Source: Nakazawaea peltata
Taxonomy: Eukaryota; Ascomycota; Pichiomycetes; Alaninales; Pachysolenaceae
Direction of reading: 5' to 3'
Length of the DNA stretch: 64,000 bases
Assembly: GCA_001599355.1 (NCBI GenBank)
Contig: BCGQ01000009.1
Location: forward strand, 1-64,000
Shown: positions 41,428-52,394 of the stretch, piece by piece
How the letters are laid out: every line of letters begins with the position of its first letter
Numbering within the stretch: the first letter of the stretch is position 1
The notes under the pieces: model-generated
Told to the model about the DNA's origin: nothing
Seen by the model: only the letters and a program-made list of their open reading frames with translations
Database searches by the model: none
Translations under genes and position numbers: made by a program

Positions 41428-41691
41428 ATGGCTTTGACTTCAGAAGGATTGGAACAAATAATAAAAGAAAGATTGGAGGCACCAATAGTGCAAGTGCAAG
41501 ATATGTCAGGAGGTTGTGGACAACTGTTTGCCGTAATAATAGTGACCGATCTTTTCAAGAACAAGAACAAATTGATGAGACATCGATTGGTCAACAATTC
41601 ATTGAAGGAGGAGATTAGTGCTATTCATGCTTTTACTCAGAAGGGTTATACATTAGATGAGTGGGAAATTGCAAAGAGCGAATATCTGTGA
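41428..41691 (+). CDS. BOL2: BolA-like iron-sulfur protein, Bol2/Fra2
   Basis: This 87-residue BolA protein in yeast partners with Grx3/Grx4 in cytosolic iron-sulfur signalling and restrains the iron regulon. It contains SGGCGQ-x-F (conserved Cys ligand region), KNKLMRHRLVN, LKEEISAIHAF and KGYTLDEW, matching Bol2/Fra2 rather than the mitochondrial Bol1/Bol3. No presequence is present. The CTG in GCGQ-x-F reads Ala under the CUG-Ala code, close to the Ser or Ala common in relatives. The iron permease gene FTR1 lies about 1 kb away. Confidence 0.88.
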   Translation: MALTSEGLEQIIKERLEAPIVQVQDMSGGCGQLFAVIIVTDLFKNKNKLMRHRLVNNSLKEEISAIHAFTQKGYTLDEWEIAKSEYL

Positions 41692-42652
41692 ATAGGATAT
41701 ACTCTCGCTACTCTCTAACTCTTGTCATTACATATTTGCTACTAGATACTTCATAATGTACTCATGAAATTTAATTAATTGACTACAGATATTGTAGGGG
41801 GGATTAGAGAGTTTTTGTCAATCATTGAGACCAGTACCTATCAGTACAGTGTCAGGACAGTGTCAGAACAGTTCTTGTATGTTTTTTTGCCATAATTGTC
41901 TTGTTATATTCCCACAACTTTCTCTCTTCATTAGACCTATCTCGCTCTCTTTGTCTTTTCGATCTCTCCAAGCAGCGAATAAAATTTTTGCAGAACGTAA
42001 GCAATTTTCCCACTGAAGGAAATTAATTAAAAAAAATAAGTTATATCCGATATTTTCAATTAGCATTAAGGGGGTGCTACAACGAAACTACGTAGGGGAT
42101 CATTACAGAGAAATATATTGAAATAAAGCAATAAGGTAGAAAGAATAGTGTTAAGGTTAAATTAGTTTATTGCCAATCTGCCTTGGCACCTCCTTCCTAC
42201 ACTCCATATATTAGGTAGAAACAACGACGGTCATATAATAACAGTAAACCAAAATTAAAACTAGATCTGATGACTTGTTGATGTTGATCAAATAGATAAT
42301 TGGGAAAAATAATTAGAGATTTAAATTTGGGTGTGTGTGTGTGTGTGTGTGCCAAATTAAAACTCTAATTATTATTCACCCTCCACGACTGTGTGTGTGT
42401 GTGTGTGCAGAGTATTATCATATCGACCAACAATCTGAAGCAACCAAACCCAGTTCAGATTATTATCATAAAATATTAAAAAAATTGGGGAGGGGGGCTA
42501 AAAAATGGAAGTATTAATTTCCATTGCAGACTTGAATATCTTTGGGGGTCAGTTCACTCAATTTATTTCCATAGATTCATCAGTCTTTTCTTCGTTCAGT
42601 TACATTAAAGAACAAGCAAACAAGTAAAACATATTGTGGTGGTCAATTAGAT
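41692..42652. other. Convergent intergenic region, BOL2 / FTR1
   Basis: About 960 bp between two gene 3' ends with no supported gene. It holds two TG microsatellites (about 42329-42351 and 42390-42407) separated by about 40 bp, and AT-rich tails. No snoRNA or tRNA pattern was found. Confidence 0.5.
42329..42407. repeat. Two (TG)n microsatellites
   Basis: About 10 and 8 TG dinucleotides, separated by a 40-bp spacer, lie in the 3' intergenic region. Such tracts can form Z-DNA and vary in length. Confidence 0.9.
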
Positions 42653-43813
42653 TTAGTTCTTGACCAGGGCTTCGTCAATAGCTTCTTTGGTCTCGGTAAC
42701 TTCCTCAGATTCGTTACCAGTCAGGAACTTTTGTTGAACCTTGTCGAACAACTCAGTCTTTTGGGATTCGGTCAACTCGTCCTTCTTCTTGTTCTTCAAC
42801 CAGTACATTGGGTTCAAGTGTCTCAATCTCAAAGACTTGAAACCTGGCAAGTGACCATGTCTCTCTTCGAACAACATAAGCAACAAGATACAGATGACGA
42901 AAATCCAGTAGACGTTGTAAGAAATGACCGAACCGTAAGTGGCAGAGTTTTGCCATCCCAACAAGGAGTTGAAGACATCCCAACCGTTGTCCAATTCTGG
43001 GTTACAACAGTTAACGTGCCAAACACTCTTGGAGATATCGTAAGAACCTGGTCCGTCACCACTTTCGGAAGCGTCACCACCAGTCAGTTTGTTGAAAGCA
43101 TTGGTCTCAAAGTCCCAAACAGCTCTGGAGAACAAACCAGCAGAGATCAAATACAAGATAGAAGTAGAGATACACAAGAAGATTTGCAAAGAAGATCTGG
43201 AACCACCGTAGTAAAGCAGAACACCGACAAGCAAACCAGCGATCAAACCAACAACGACTGGAAGTGGGTAAGCAGTAGCAGAAGATGGGTTAGAGATACC
43301 AACACCACCGACGAAAACAACGGCTTCCAAACCTTCTCTCAAACAGGTAATGAATGGCAAGATGAACATGGCATATTTCTTAGTCAAGTAACCAAGCTTG
43401 AAACGACCCAGAGCAGTACTTGGCTCCAGGATCAACAGCTTGGCAATTTTAACTCTCCACTTTTCCTTCATCTTGTTAATTCTCAACATGGCAATACCCA
43501 TGACTGTAATCAAAACGGTAGCAATAACACAGAAGACACCCTCCCAGATGTCTTCAGAGTTGGACCAAATATCATTACCCAAACTGTAGTAAGCTCCAAT
43601 GAAACCAGCACCAATACACAAACAGATAAATACACCTAAAGCCAGACCTAGATAAACTTGTTTCCTCAATCGTTTATAAACGGTCGGATCTTGTGCACTG
43701 GCAGCTCCCAAACCTTGTTTCAAGAAGGCCAACAAGACGGAAACGACAATGACGGCTTCAAGACATTCTCTGAAGACGATGAAGAAAACGGTAACGTTAA
43801 AAACATCAACCAT
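42653..43813 (-). CDS. FTR1: High-affinity iron permease Ftr1
   Basis: This 386-residue plasma-membrane permease takes up Fe(III) with the multicopper oxidase Fet3. It has seven membrane segments, RECLE at 15-19 in helix 1 and REGLE at 159-163 in helix 4 (the iron-binding Arg-Glu motifs), and a late ectodomain Cys pair (HVNCCNPELDNGW). The C-terminal tail is charged and cytosolic. Strong codon bias implies high expression. I found no clear Aft-type or GATA-type iron element upstream. No FET3-like gene lies in the window. Confidence 0.95.
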   Translation of the reverse strand: MVDVFNVTVFFIVFRECLEAVIVVSVLLAFLKQGLGAASAQDPTVYKRLRKQVYLGLALGVFICLCIGAGFIGAYYSLGNDIWSNSEDIWEGVFCVIATVLITVMGIAMLRINKMKEKWRVKIAKLLILEPSTALGRFKLGYLTKKYAMFILPFITCLREGLEAVVFVGGVGISNPSSATAYPLPVVVGLIAGLLVGVLLYYGGSRSSLQIFLCISTSILYLISAGLFSRAVWDFETNAFNKLTGGDASESGDGPGSYDISKSVWHVNCCNPELDNGWDVFNSLLGWQNSATYGSVISYNVYWIFVICILLLMLFEERHGHLPGFKSLRLRHLNPMYWLKNKKKDELTESQKTELFDKVQQKFLTGNESEEVTETKEAIDEALVKN

Positions 43814-45157
43814 TTTGGATATTGATAATTGTTAATGTAAAATATCAATTAAATACACCAATATCTCTTATTTTGGTTTTATTTCCCTGTAGTATAACCA
43901 ATTCCCAATATTTAATAGACCGGGCCTTGATTAGAAGGGATGGAAAGAAAGAAGAAACTAGATGAAAAAATTGAGTGAAAAGTCTCCAAAGATCTCACAA
44001 AAAGGCTTAATACGCAGGACAGGTCTTCATTTATATATCTAATTTGGTGGACGACAAAGCGATGGGACAAGAGCGAACCTCCGATGATGAATACATTTTT
44101 CAGTCTGTATGGGCAATTAGCGATTCTTCAATAAACATTTGCCCTTTGTACTTCCTAATTAGGACACTTGCAGGAGTGTAACTAGTGATTTTGCAGAATC
44201 TTTTCCATCATGCATATTCATTTTGTCGTGGAGAATTCTCAGTTAGAGAGGCTTCTCACGAATATTTTCGAGAGTTTAAAGCACCGGCACCTTGTCATGT
44301 TCAATTAAGTCTTGCCTCTGTTCCTGCAAAATCCCGCTGCAAAATGGGCAAGCGATGCTCTCACTGGTTGAAAAAAATTTTCTTCTAGGAGAAACTGATG
44401 GTTTTGATAATTGTAGACGCTTGATCGATGCCGAGAATTTTACTTGGCGGAAGGGTCGAGGTTAGGCTTAAATTAAGGGTGAAAAGTGACCCCTACTGAA
44501 AACCAAGAATTCTTAGATCTTGGAGGTATGTTATTTAGTGATAGTTTCAATTTAGTCAAACGGGTGTTATAGTTCCCCATTTCTTTTCAATTGAGCACTT
44601 CCTCACTCTAAATATTTATTGATTTTTCTGAAATTGGACAGAAAATTGTAAGGCACCGACAAAATGTTGGTGAGAAAAAATTTTAATAAGTTAAAAAAGA
44701 AATAAGCACTAAGGCCGCGGGATAGCTTGCTGGGTTGCAGGAACCTCCCATAAAGCCTTGACTGTCGAACCATTCCTAAAAACCACGCAGCCAATAGTAA
44801 ATCGTCTCTGCATCATTGCCTATACGTTGAGTTAAAGGGACATACATAAAATATCTCCTGAGGAATTAATACGGCGTCGGTCGTTCATCTGGCAATTTTT
44901 ACGGTGCAGAGGGGAAATAAGTCCGACCAAATTTGGGCGGGATTTTTTTTATCATAAAAATCTATTCTTATACAAGGGGCAAATGGAGAAAGAAAAAACA
45001 TTACTGGATGAACAGCACGTTTGCTGCACAATAGACAACAAGAAGGGCAGAATTTGTCCTTCTAATGTAAGCTTTTTTAAAAAACTCAATAGACGGGCAG
45101 CTTTTCTGTCTTGGCCTTTTAGATAAAAAAGATCAGCAGGATCGCGATATGATTGGT
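43814..45157. other. Long intergenic region upstream of FTR1
   Basis: 1.34 kb without a supported gene; it includes the FTR1 promoter. A CGATGATGAA box at about 44082-44091 resembles a snoRNA C box but no D box follows at a fitting distance. No iron-responsive motif was recognised. Confidence 0.45.
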
Positions 45158-47515
45158 CTATTTCTCCTGAATTGTGAAAATCGGGTCGTTTCTTCTGCTA
45201 AGCAAACTTTTCAATGAGTTAAATAATAAATCACTAACACCGTTAAACTTAGTTTTGGTGTCTATTTGCTTTAAAATTAAAATTTTGAAATCTTCCAATT
45301 TATCAATTCCGGGAATCCATCGATTATTCCCCATGTCGTCCGACTGCAAGTCTCGTATAAATGCATAAAAATTCTCCTCGTCGATGGGGCCCAGGTATCT
45401 AATTGTACAGTTCGTGGTATCTTCTAAGTCTCTTACGATGGACACCACTGTGTTTTGGAACAGTGGGTGAATCACCACACTGAAAGATTTCTTGAAGTAC
45501 TGTTCCACCTGAAGATCATCTTCCACCCCCATTGTTAAATTTTGTAATTGAGTAGTGTATTGTACAGGCAATAAAAGCAGTTTAGAAGATGAGTTCTCTT
45601 GATACAGGAACAGTTTGTTTCTCCAGAGCAAGTTACAGAAGTCCATCACATATGAGTTATGGAGGTTCTTGAATTGGTTGTATCTTTCAGCTTCCAATGG
45701 GTCTTCAATAGCCTGTACAATTTCCATATAACTTTCGGCAAAATACTTCTTTGTAAAACTGATATGCTTACAAAGTTCTGAGATAATCGCAGCATTGTTC
45801 GAGAGTAACAAGAAATAACACAATGTTGGTGGTAGAATCAAATTAGAAATCTCAATATCTTTGAAGCTCAATTTCTCAATTGATCTTATGAAGGAAATAG
45901 CCTCCAATTCTAAAGATACTCTTCCCCTCTCGAGTCTATATAGAAGGTCTGTAATCATCAGAACAGTCTTGCTGTAGATACGATTCACCTCCAGTTCACT
46001 TTTCCCTTCAGATATATGGTTAGAAATACATTCTGTGATACTGGAGAGCACCGAGACTGTCAGAGAAACACTTCTCTGCTTGGGTCCTAAAAGGTTTTCC
46101 AAGCAGTCCTCTATTTTTACAAGTGACAATTGTCTCAAGAAATCAGAAGGTTTGAAAACTTTGGAATCTTCTACAAGTATATCTCCCTTGAGAATGCGAT
46201 ATACCAATTGGTATACATGCCCTGTGAGCATTTGAATATTAAGCAACCCACTGAACAACTTCTCAACTAACTTGAAATTGGATTTGTTCACCTGGATCAA
46301 ACTATTCTGGTCTACCATAACAACTTCACACCATGAATCAATCTTGTGATGAAGATTGCTCAATTGGAAAAGATATTGGTAAATTGTAGTATCTACAGTA
46401 GGAACTTCCATTGTGTCACCTATCTTAACGATAAACTGACCTAAAGTGGAGAATTTTAAAATGACCTGACCTATTTGAGCAGGATCAGAAGGGGATTGAC
46501 GGAATTCTTCTATGAAATCAGCCATTGTTATCTGTTTCTCAGCATCATCAAAATCCGCATTATAGCTTTTAGAACTCATCAGACTAAGTAAATCAGTTAG
46601 GATCGATTCCTGATCTTGCACGTCTCGTTTTCTCTTCTTATTCATTAACAAATCATGGAGAGACTCAAATACTTGGAAACTACACAGCAAATTCTCTACA
46701 AATTGATCGTCTAAATCCAACGATCCTTGCTTGTTAGTGGACTTCACTTCCAATAAATGTTTCAAATACTTCAAATCTGGATATTGAAACACATCCAATC
46801 GTTGTTGTCTGATCAATTTTGACAGCTTCCATTTGAAACTCAAATTGTCATTTTTAGAAGACAGCATAAACTCCTCAAATAACACCACTAACAGTAATAA
46901 ATATGGATTGTTCTCGATCTTGTTATTCAAATCAAATAATAACTGAAGTCTCCACTGTTTCATCATTTGGCTTACGAATCTCCGGTCGTGTTTGAATTGA
47001 ACAATAATCTTGATGACCGTCAACAGGACCCATTGAGTGACAAATTCAACGTTAACTAAGTTGAAAATCATAGGCAGAAGTAACTTAAGTACCCTTACCC
47101 CATCTATATAGTTAATTGATATGTTCATATAAAGCCATTTCATCAACTCATTCTGTAAAACATGGGGTAAAAATTGCTTGGAGCTCCTAGTGGGAGAATT
47201 AATCCCAATAGATCCCAAGATCATCACTACCACATCACTTCCAACAGGGTTCACAGGGATTAAAGACCGTATCAACTGAAGTTTGAGACGAGTATTCAAT
47301 TGCCTGTTATTTCCTGGTCGTAATAAAATCTCCATCAATTGACTCATTACCTTCTCAGTCAACCCGTACACAAGGGAAATCCTACAGATTTCCTCCACAG
47401 TGTCAGCGACTATCAGATCATTAGACTCATTTTCTCCACGGAACTCGGTCAATTCTGCAAGATATTCAGTCTTCTTTTCAACTGCCAGGTGATATTTGTG
47501 CACTTTGGAGCTCAT
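45158..47515 (-). CDS. CTF3: Inner kinetochore protein Ctf3/CENP-I (Mis6 family)
   Basis: This 785-residue, largely helical protein matches the Mis6/CENP-I layout. The N-terminal part has RLKLQLIRSLIPVNPVGSDV, then LPHVLQNELMKWLYM, then a hydrophobic helical stretch (VRVLKLLLPMIFNLVNVEFV). CENP-I anchors part of the CCAN at centromeres. Later regions are helical and weakly conserved, as usual in this family. An E2F/SBF-like ACGCGAAAA element upstream suggests cell-cycle control. Distant HEAT-repeat proteins are the alternative. Confidence 0.65.
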   Translation of the reverse strand: MSSKVHKYHLAVEKKTEYLAELTEFRGENESNDLIVADTVEEICRISLVYGLTEKVMSQLMEILLRPGNNRQLNTRLKLQLIRSLIPVNPVGSDVVVMILGSIGINSPTRSSKQFLPHVLQNELMKWLYMNISINYIDGVRVLKLLLPMIFNLVNVEFVTQWVLLTVIKIIVQFKHDRRFVSQMMKQWRLQLLFDLNNKIENNPYLLLLVVLFEEFMLSSKNDNLSFKWKLSKLIRQQRLDVFQYPDLKYLKHLLEVKSTNKQGSLDLDDQFVENLLCSFQVFESLHDLLMNKKRKRDVQDQESILTDLLSLMSSKSYNADFDDAEKQITMADFIEEFRQSPSDPAQIGQVILKFSTLGQFIVKIGDTMEVPTVDTTIYQYLFQLSNLHHKIDSWCEVVMVDQNSLIQVNKSNFKLVEKLFSGLLNIQMLTGHVYQLVYRILKGDILVEDSKVFKPSDFLRQLSLVKIEDCLENLLGPKQRSVSLTVSVLSSITECISNHISEGKSELEVNRIYSKTVLMITDLLYRLERGRVSLELEAISFIRSIEKLSFKDIEISNLILPPTLCYFLLLSNNAAIISELCKHISFTKKYFAESYMEIVQAIEDPLEAERYNQFKNLHNSYVMDFCNLLWRNKLFLYQENSSSKLLLLPVQYTTQLQNLTMGVEDDLQVEQYFKKSFSVVIHPLFQNTVVSIVRDLEDTTNCTIRYLGPIDEENFYAFIRDLQSDDMGNNRWIPGIDKLEDFKILILKQIDTKTKFNGVSDLLFNSLKSLLSRRNDPIFTIQEK

Positions 47516-47637
47516 TATACCTACCCTTTCATATATGATACTGCTATGGTTCTCTCCTATCGCTACTAACCTTGGCTCATCGTGGCTCTTATGAGCTTTA
47601 GATTTTTTTTCGCGCTGCGTCGCGCAGAGTCGCGCAG

Positions 47638-47646
47638 ACGCGAAAA
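47638..47646. promoter_or_regulatory. SBF/MBF-like site ACGCGAAAA upstream of CTF3
   Basis: ACGCGAAAA lies about 125 bp before the CTF3 ATG, next to two direct copies of GTCGCGCAGA. CGCGAAA is the Swi4 (SCB) core and ACGCG the Mbp1 core. G1/S control would fit a kinetochore gene. Confidence 0.5.
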
Positions 47647-47746
47647 GTTAAGCAAATAATTCGTATCTTGCTCGTTTATTTTACAAGGTCAATTGACTAG
47701 TTTTAATTATTCGTATATTGCTCATTATAGACTACTTATTAGATTC

Positions 47747-50310
47747 TCACTTGGTCTCGGTAAACCCCTTGAGTCCAAAAGAACGACCACTAAGCTTCTT
47801 CACAAGCCCATCTCGGATCTCGATACCTGGACCTGATCTCAGACCAGAGTCATTGACAGCCTCGTAAAATCTAGGGTTAGAAGAGTCGGTGATCACATCA
47901 AGATAACTTTCATTATGAAGCTTATTCTTTTTATTCTTTAATTGCAATTGCTGTTTGGACCATTGCTCATTCTTGAAGATTTCATGCTGTCTTTGAACTT
48001 TCCTAAACTTCTCTAACATCTCCTGAGTCCATTTCCGAGAAATTTTCAGTTGACTACTAGAAGATTGTTTCTGTTGTAACTGCAGTTGTTGAGGGACAGA
48101 AGAATTCAATGTAGGAAAACTTGAAAGGCTATTCAATCTATTCTGTAAAGTAGTGAATGCTGAAGATTGCGGCAAGATCATGAGAATTCCTTGAAGACAT
48201 TTGAACAAGTAAGGATATTTGTCCACTTCTAATAATTGCAACCTAAGTCTGGTGAACACTGGACTTTCTAATAATTGGACCAAAATATCTAATTGCACAA
48301 ATAAATTTACAGTGATTTCAAACTCCACGAACTCATTTAAAATAGCATAAGCCAATTCATAGTTTTGTGAAAATAAACACAATGACAATGCCAGTGGAGG
48401 GTTATGACACCAAGTCTTGAAAAGAGTCGAAAAGAATTGCAACTGCTCATTTGATGTAGGAGCCTGTTGCGAAATGTTTAATGATACCAATTTACGTCTT
48501 AATTTGGAGATCTCTGGGGCTGTTAATAAGTTATTGTTCAAGATCTGAATCATGATACTAATGAAATTGATGTCCTTTTCATTCTCTAAAACCTCAGCCA
48601 ATGATGCATATACTCTTTCCGGATTCAATGAGATACACATTGTTCTCAAGATGAAGTTTCCTCTTGTTTCCAATAACTTACGGTCATTCCTGAATAATCC
48701 AAGTAAATCGGTCATAAATAAGTTGAAGTAAGTATCATCACTCTCATTGGATATTTTAGTCAATAATTCCAACAGCTTATTGATCACATCTTCACTTGGG
48801 TCACTGAGGGCCTTCAAAAGAGTAATAAATAACTTCTCTCCATGCTCCAATAACTGCCTGGCATTCTTTGTATGCAACATAATCAACCAATCAATGGCCG
48901 ATACCCTTGTTACTTCCTTTTCATTGGTGAAATGCAAAATCAAAGTGTTGACAACAGAGGAATAGTTCAAAGTAGATTCCTGTTCCGGTGTCAATTTCAT
49001 TACAAACTCCGATAAGGCTTCATTTACTAAAACAGCCTTCTCACGTAACAAATCACTTTCACTGGCCATGGTTTGTAATAATACCATTAAAAGTTTTGGG
49101 AAGAACTCTATAAAACTACGAGGTGAGATCACCAATAACGATTCGATCCACGAAAGCACCACCATTTGAATCTCCTCTTCTGAAGAGTCCAAATGTGAGA
49201 TCAAGATATCAATAATCTTCGGGTAATCTAACTCCACTTCCTGACCAGAAACGTATAACCCATCTTCAGAGATAAAACTAGTAGAATTGGTAAGATCCAG
49301 TCTTTTGTTATCAAGAACGATAGAATTTGATTGACTTTTAGAATCTTCTGTCTTACCTTTAACAGAGCTCTGATCTTCGGTCTGCCTTCCTTGCTCAATG
49401 AACTCTTTGATCTCAGCAATTCTTTTCACCTCACTCAAAAACTGGTCCAATAAATTATGAGTTACTACACGCACATCTCTATGAGTGTCACTCAAAAATG
49501 TGATGAGCCCTCCTAAAAATGTAGGTAAATAAGATATCAATTGCAAATCAGGAATCGAATCTAACAACTTTATCCAACTCACTAAGAAAATTCTAGTGAA
49601 AGGATTAATAACAAAGATTCTTTCGGTCAATAATGGAATAAATTTCTGTAAATCAAACAGAGTAGGATCCTGAGGTTCATTCGCCTGTAAAGTCTTACCA
49701 TTTGCATCAACAATTGTTCCCTTGGGTAATTGCAGAACAGGATCCTGAGTCTGTAATACCGAAACATAAGTGGAAGCCTTTTCGGCCACGATATCCTTTA
49801 TCAAACGATCCAATAAATCGGCACCTTTCTTAACACTCATCTCTGAATCGGCCGACAATTTGCATAACACGTCAAATATCTGGTTGAAATACAACAATAT
49901 CTCACCCTTTGCCACCTTAGATATATTATATAACAGTTCACATGCATAATACCTGACTCTGGCATCTTGATCACCAAAGCAGGCCAAGACTGGATGAATG
50001 ATCTCTTCGAGGAATTGGGCAACCTCATTTTGACCCAAGGCAATGGCAGTAGCAGCCAATCCTATCAACCCTCCATTTCTAGCATTCGGCTGATGGACAG
50101 CATATGCATACTCTCTACAAAGTTGCTTGATGATTTCTGAGATTTCTTTGGCGTTTCCATCACTTAAATTCTTCTTGATGACTCTTTCTAATTCGAAGGC
50201 GGCTGCCTTACGTTTCTCATAGAGTCGATCATGTAAACCTTTGGCGATTGATTTTTCTGTACATAGTTAGTGAATGGACTGATGAGAGATTGGATGAGAT
50301 ACATACCCAT
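47747..50310 (-). CDS. VAC14: Vac14, PIKfyve/Fab1 complex scaffold, two exons
   Basis: This 837-residue HEAT-repeat scaffold for Fab1 kinase and Fig4 phosphatase controls PI(3,5)P2 on the vacuole. Exon 1 is just 50307-50310 (ATGG). The intron 50257-50306 has GTATGT, CTAAC and TACAG; exon 2 is 47747-50256. Splicing gives MEKSIAKGLHDRLYEKRKAA, nearly the same as other Vac14 N termini. Conserved pieces include GGLIGLAATAIALG, FGDQDARVRYYACELLYNI, PEISKLRRKLV and a conserved C-terminal block. Saccharomyces Vac14 is about 880 residues, so length fits. Confidence 0.93.
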
Positions 50311-51016
50311 TTTATGTTAGAGTTATCAACAGCGCCTACTCAATAGCGACTACTCGATAGCGCCCAGGGAATGTTGTGATTAGATAAAAACAATAAATTG
50401 AGCACGTTAGACGCGTTTCTCGATATGGAAATAGGGGCTGTGAAGAGATGAGCAGAGCGGTAGTAGAGCGGAAGCAGAGCACTTGGGATTGTATTTCCCG
50501 ATACGGTAATTGGGGCTGCCAATCAATAACAAGAGACTACACCAAAGGTATGGGGCTCTAGAGGTACCAGATTCTAGAGGAACTAGGCACTAGAGGTAAT
50601 AGAGACTACACCGTACAGATCTAGACTCAGATTGACGACTACATCCAAAAGGACTGAAAACCAAAGAGGTCCAAATCCCATTTACTCTACTCTCTTACAT
50701 ATGTCACCCATCTATCGACATTCAAGGTTTATCTTATCAACTCCTCAAACTTCCTATCAGGGTTAAATTCAGTCTCGGGGATGTTTAAATCAGACTTTGC
50801 AGGTCTGTCCTTAATATGGCAACGAGTGTAGCTTGACAATCTACGCTAGCCCGTCGTGGCAAATACCCCCTGAAATAAAATACTTTTTGATTAAAGAAAG
50901 TAGACAGATAATTAAAAGCACATTTTTCCTTACTTTTTTTATACTACGCAGAAAATTTTTCCTAAGAAAAAATCACAGGGGTTACCCTGCTTGAATGTAT
51001 TAAAACTATGCTAAGA
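50311..51016. other. Intergenic region, VAC14 / REI1
   Basis: About 700 bp with no supported gene; it contains the VAC14 promoter and REI1 3' flank. An imperfect direct repeat (TTTCTCGATATGG and TTTCCCGATACGG, each before GGGGCTG, about 75-85 bp apart) is at about 50418-50519. An ACGCGT lies at about 50411-50416. Confidence 0.45.
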
Positions 51017-52267
51017 TCATTGTAACATCTCATCTCTGAAATGTTTTTGGAAGTTGACACCTTGTTTGGATGAATGCAGTTGTCTTCTGATCTCCACGTT
51101 ACGAGCTTTCTGCTCTTCTTGTTTGATCTTCTTTTCCATCTTATTCACCTCTCTCAAAGTTAATCCATTATTCAATCTTCTATCGACTAACAGCATGGTT
51201 TTCTTGCTTTCTTCTATGTGAACTAATTCTGTTGACAGACTTGGTCTGGAACGTATTACGCTTCTATGACCGATTCTAGATCCATTAGGAAGTACCAATT
51301 CAGTTCCGGTTTCATTTACTACACCAGATTCTTCTGACTCATCATCGGATCCCTCATCATCGTCATCCCTCTCCTCATAATCGTAAAATCTACGGAATAA
51401 TTCACGGTCTTCTTTGTCTTCATAAGGTAATTTACAATGTCCTTTAGCAATCATATGTTGTTGAACACTCTGTACTCCTCTTCCAAAGAACCCACAATAT
51501 AAACATTCATTTCCAATCGAGATGATTTCACTCAAAAATTCCAATAATCCTTCCAAATCTTTAACATTTTGCTTATCAGGAATATAAAGTCCATGGCTCT
51601 TGAACATATGATCACAATTCAGTTCGACATCGTCACTTTTATGATTGCAATAGAAACATGAGGTGATCGGCAAGATTTCGAATTCTTCATCGGAAGAAAC
51701 ATCATCGGAATCGGCATCGGAATCACTAGCATCGGCCTTCTGTAATACTTCATAATCATCAAAATCATCATCCGTAGTATATAACAGACCTCCTTCAGAA
51801 TGAGTCTCATAGTCCGAATCAGAAGCAGCAAGAGGATCAGCTAAAGAGAAATCGGAAAATTTAGTAGACAGTGGACTCAAATCTCTCGTCACATCTTCTC
51901 CATCCTTAATTCCAATGACCAAATTATTACGTCCTCTAGCTAAAGCCTTCTGATGTCTTTGCAACAGCTTCTTCACCAACTGAGTCTTTGGTCCACCAAC
52001 CTTAACTTTACGATAAACAGTGAATCCATACTCGTCTTCACCCTCTGCTTCTTCATTATTCTGGGAATTAGCAAATTTCTCTGCAAATAATTCAGCATCA
52101 ACCGGTGGCAATTGAGCAACTCTTCTCTTCAAATTATATCTATGCCAGTCGGTCTTCATATGAAGTCTTTGAAGGTCTGCACTGATGAAACGAATCCCAC
52201 ATGAGTTACATGTGAAAGACGAGGTCAGAGGGTTCTGACTATGCGAAATAACTGATGGCGCTGACAT
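51017..52267 (-). CDS. REI1: Rei1/Reh1 cytosolic pre-60S maturation factor
   Basis: This 416-residue C2H2 zinc-finger protein, in yeast, releases Arx1/Alb1 from the 60S subunit and probes the exit tunnel. Finger 1 is FTCNSCGIRFISADLQRLHMKTDWH; its key residues are Cys18, Cys21 and two His near residues 36-42. Two later fingers (SCFYCNHKSDDVELNCDHMF and CLYCGFFGRG) lie in the middle. The basic C terminus (REVNKMEKKIKQEEQ) enters the tunnel in Rei1. Only one member of the Rei1/Reh1 pair is visible. The promoter has telomere-like and TTAGGGG motifs. Confidence 0.92.
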   Translation of the reverse strand: MSAPSVISHSQNPLTSSFTCNSCGIRFISADLQRLHMKTDWHRYNLKRRVAQLPPVDAELFAEKFANSQNNEEAEGEDEYGFTVYRKVKVGGPKTQLVKKLLQRHQKALARGRNNLVIGIKDGEDVTRDLSPLSTKFSDFSLADPLAASDSDYETHSEGGLLYTTDDDFDDYEVLQKADASDSDADSDDVSSDEEFEILPITSCFYCNHKSDDVELNCDHMFKSHGLYIPDKQNVKDLEGLLEFLSEIISIGNECLYCGFFGRGVQSVQQHMIAKGHCKLPYEDKEDRELFRRFYDYEERDDDDEGSDDESEESGVVNETGTELVLPNGSRIGHRSVIRSRPSLSTELVHIEESKKTMLLVDRRLNNGLTLREVNKMEKKIKQEEQKARNVEIRRQLHSSKQGVNFQKHFRDEMLQ

Positions 52268-52394
52268 TACTGTATTATTAAGTAGTCTTAGTAATATGAG
52301 AATATTAATATGGGATATTTTCGCTTAATAGGGGGTGATAATCGTATTTTGCTGAGGATATGACTATTCGTATTATGCTGTGAAATTGGGGGTG

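Noticed and set aside
11605-41526. CTG read as serine (CTG-Ser clade)
   Set aside because: The most conserved CTG columns (KPL-x-MLVT, P-x-VNQ, A-x-LKAG) are Ala in relatives, not Ser; Ser would suit only the BolA site.
42731-43639. 302-aa plus-strand frame opposite FTR1
   Set aside because: Codon-bias shadow of FTR1; Gln/Thr/Asn-rich and unlike any family.
44082-44250. C-box-like GATGATGA upstream of FTR1
   Set aside because: No D box with a terminal stem at a fitting distance.
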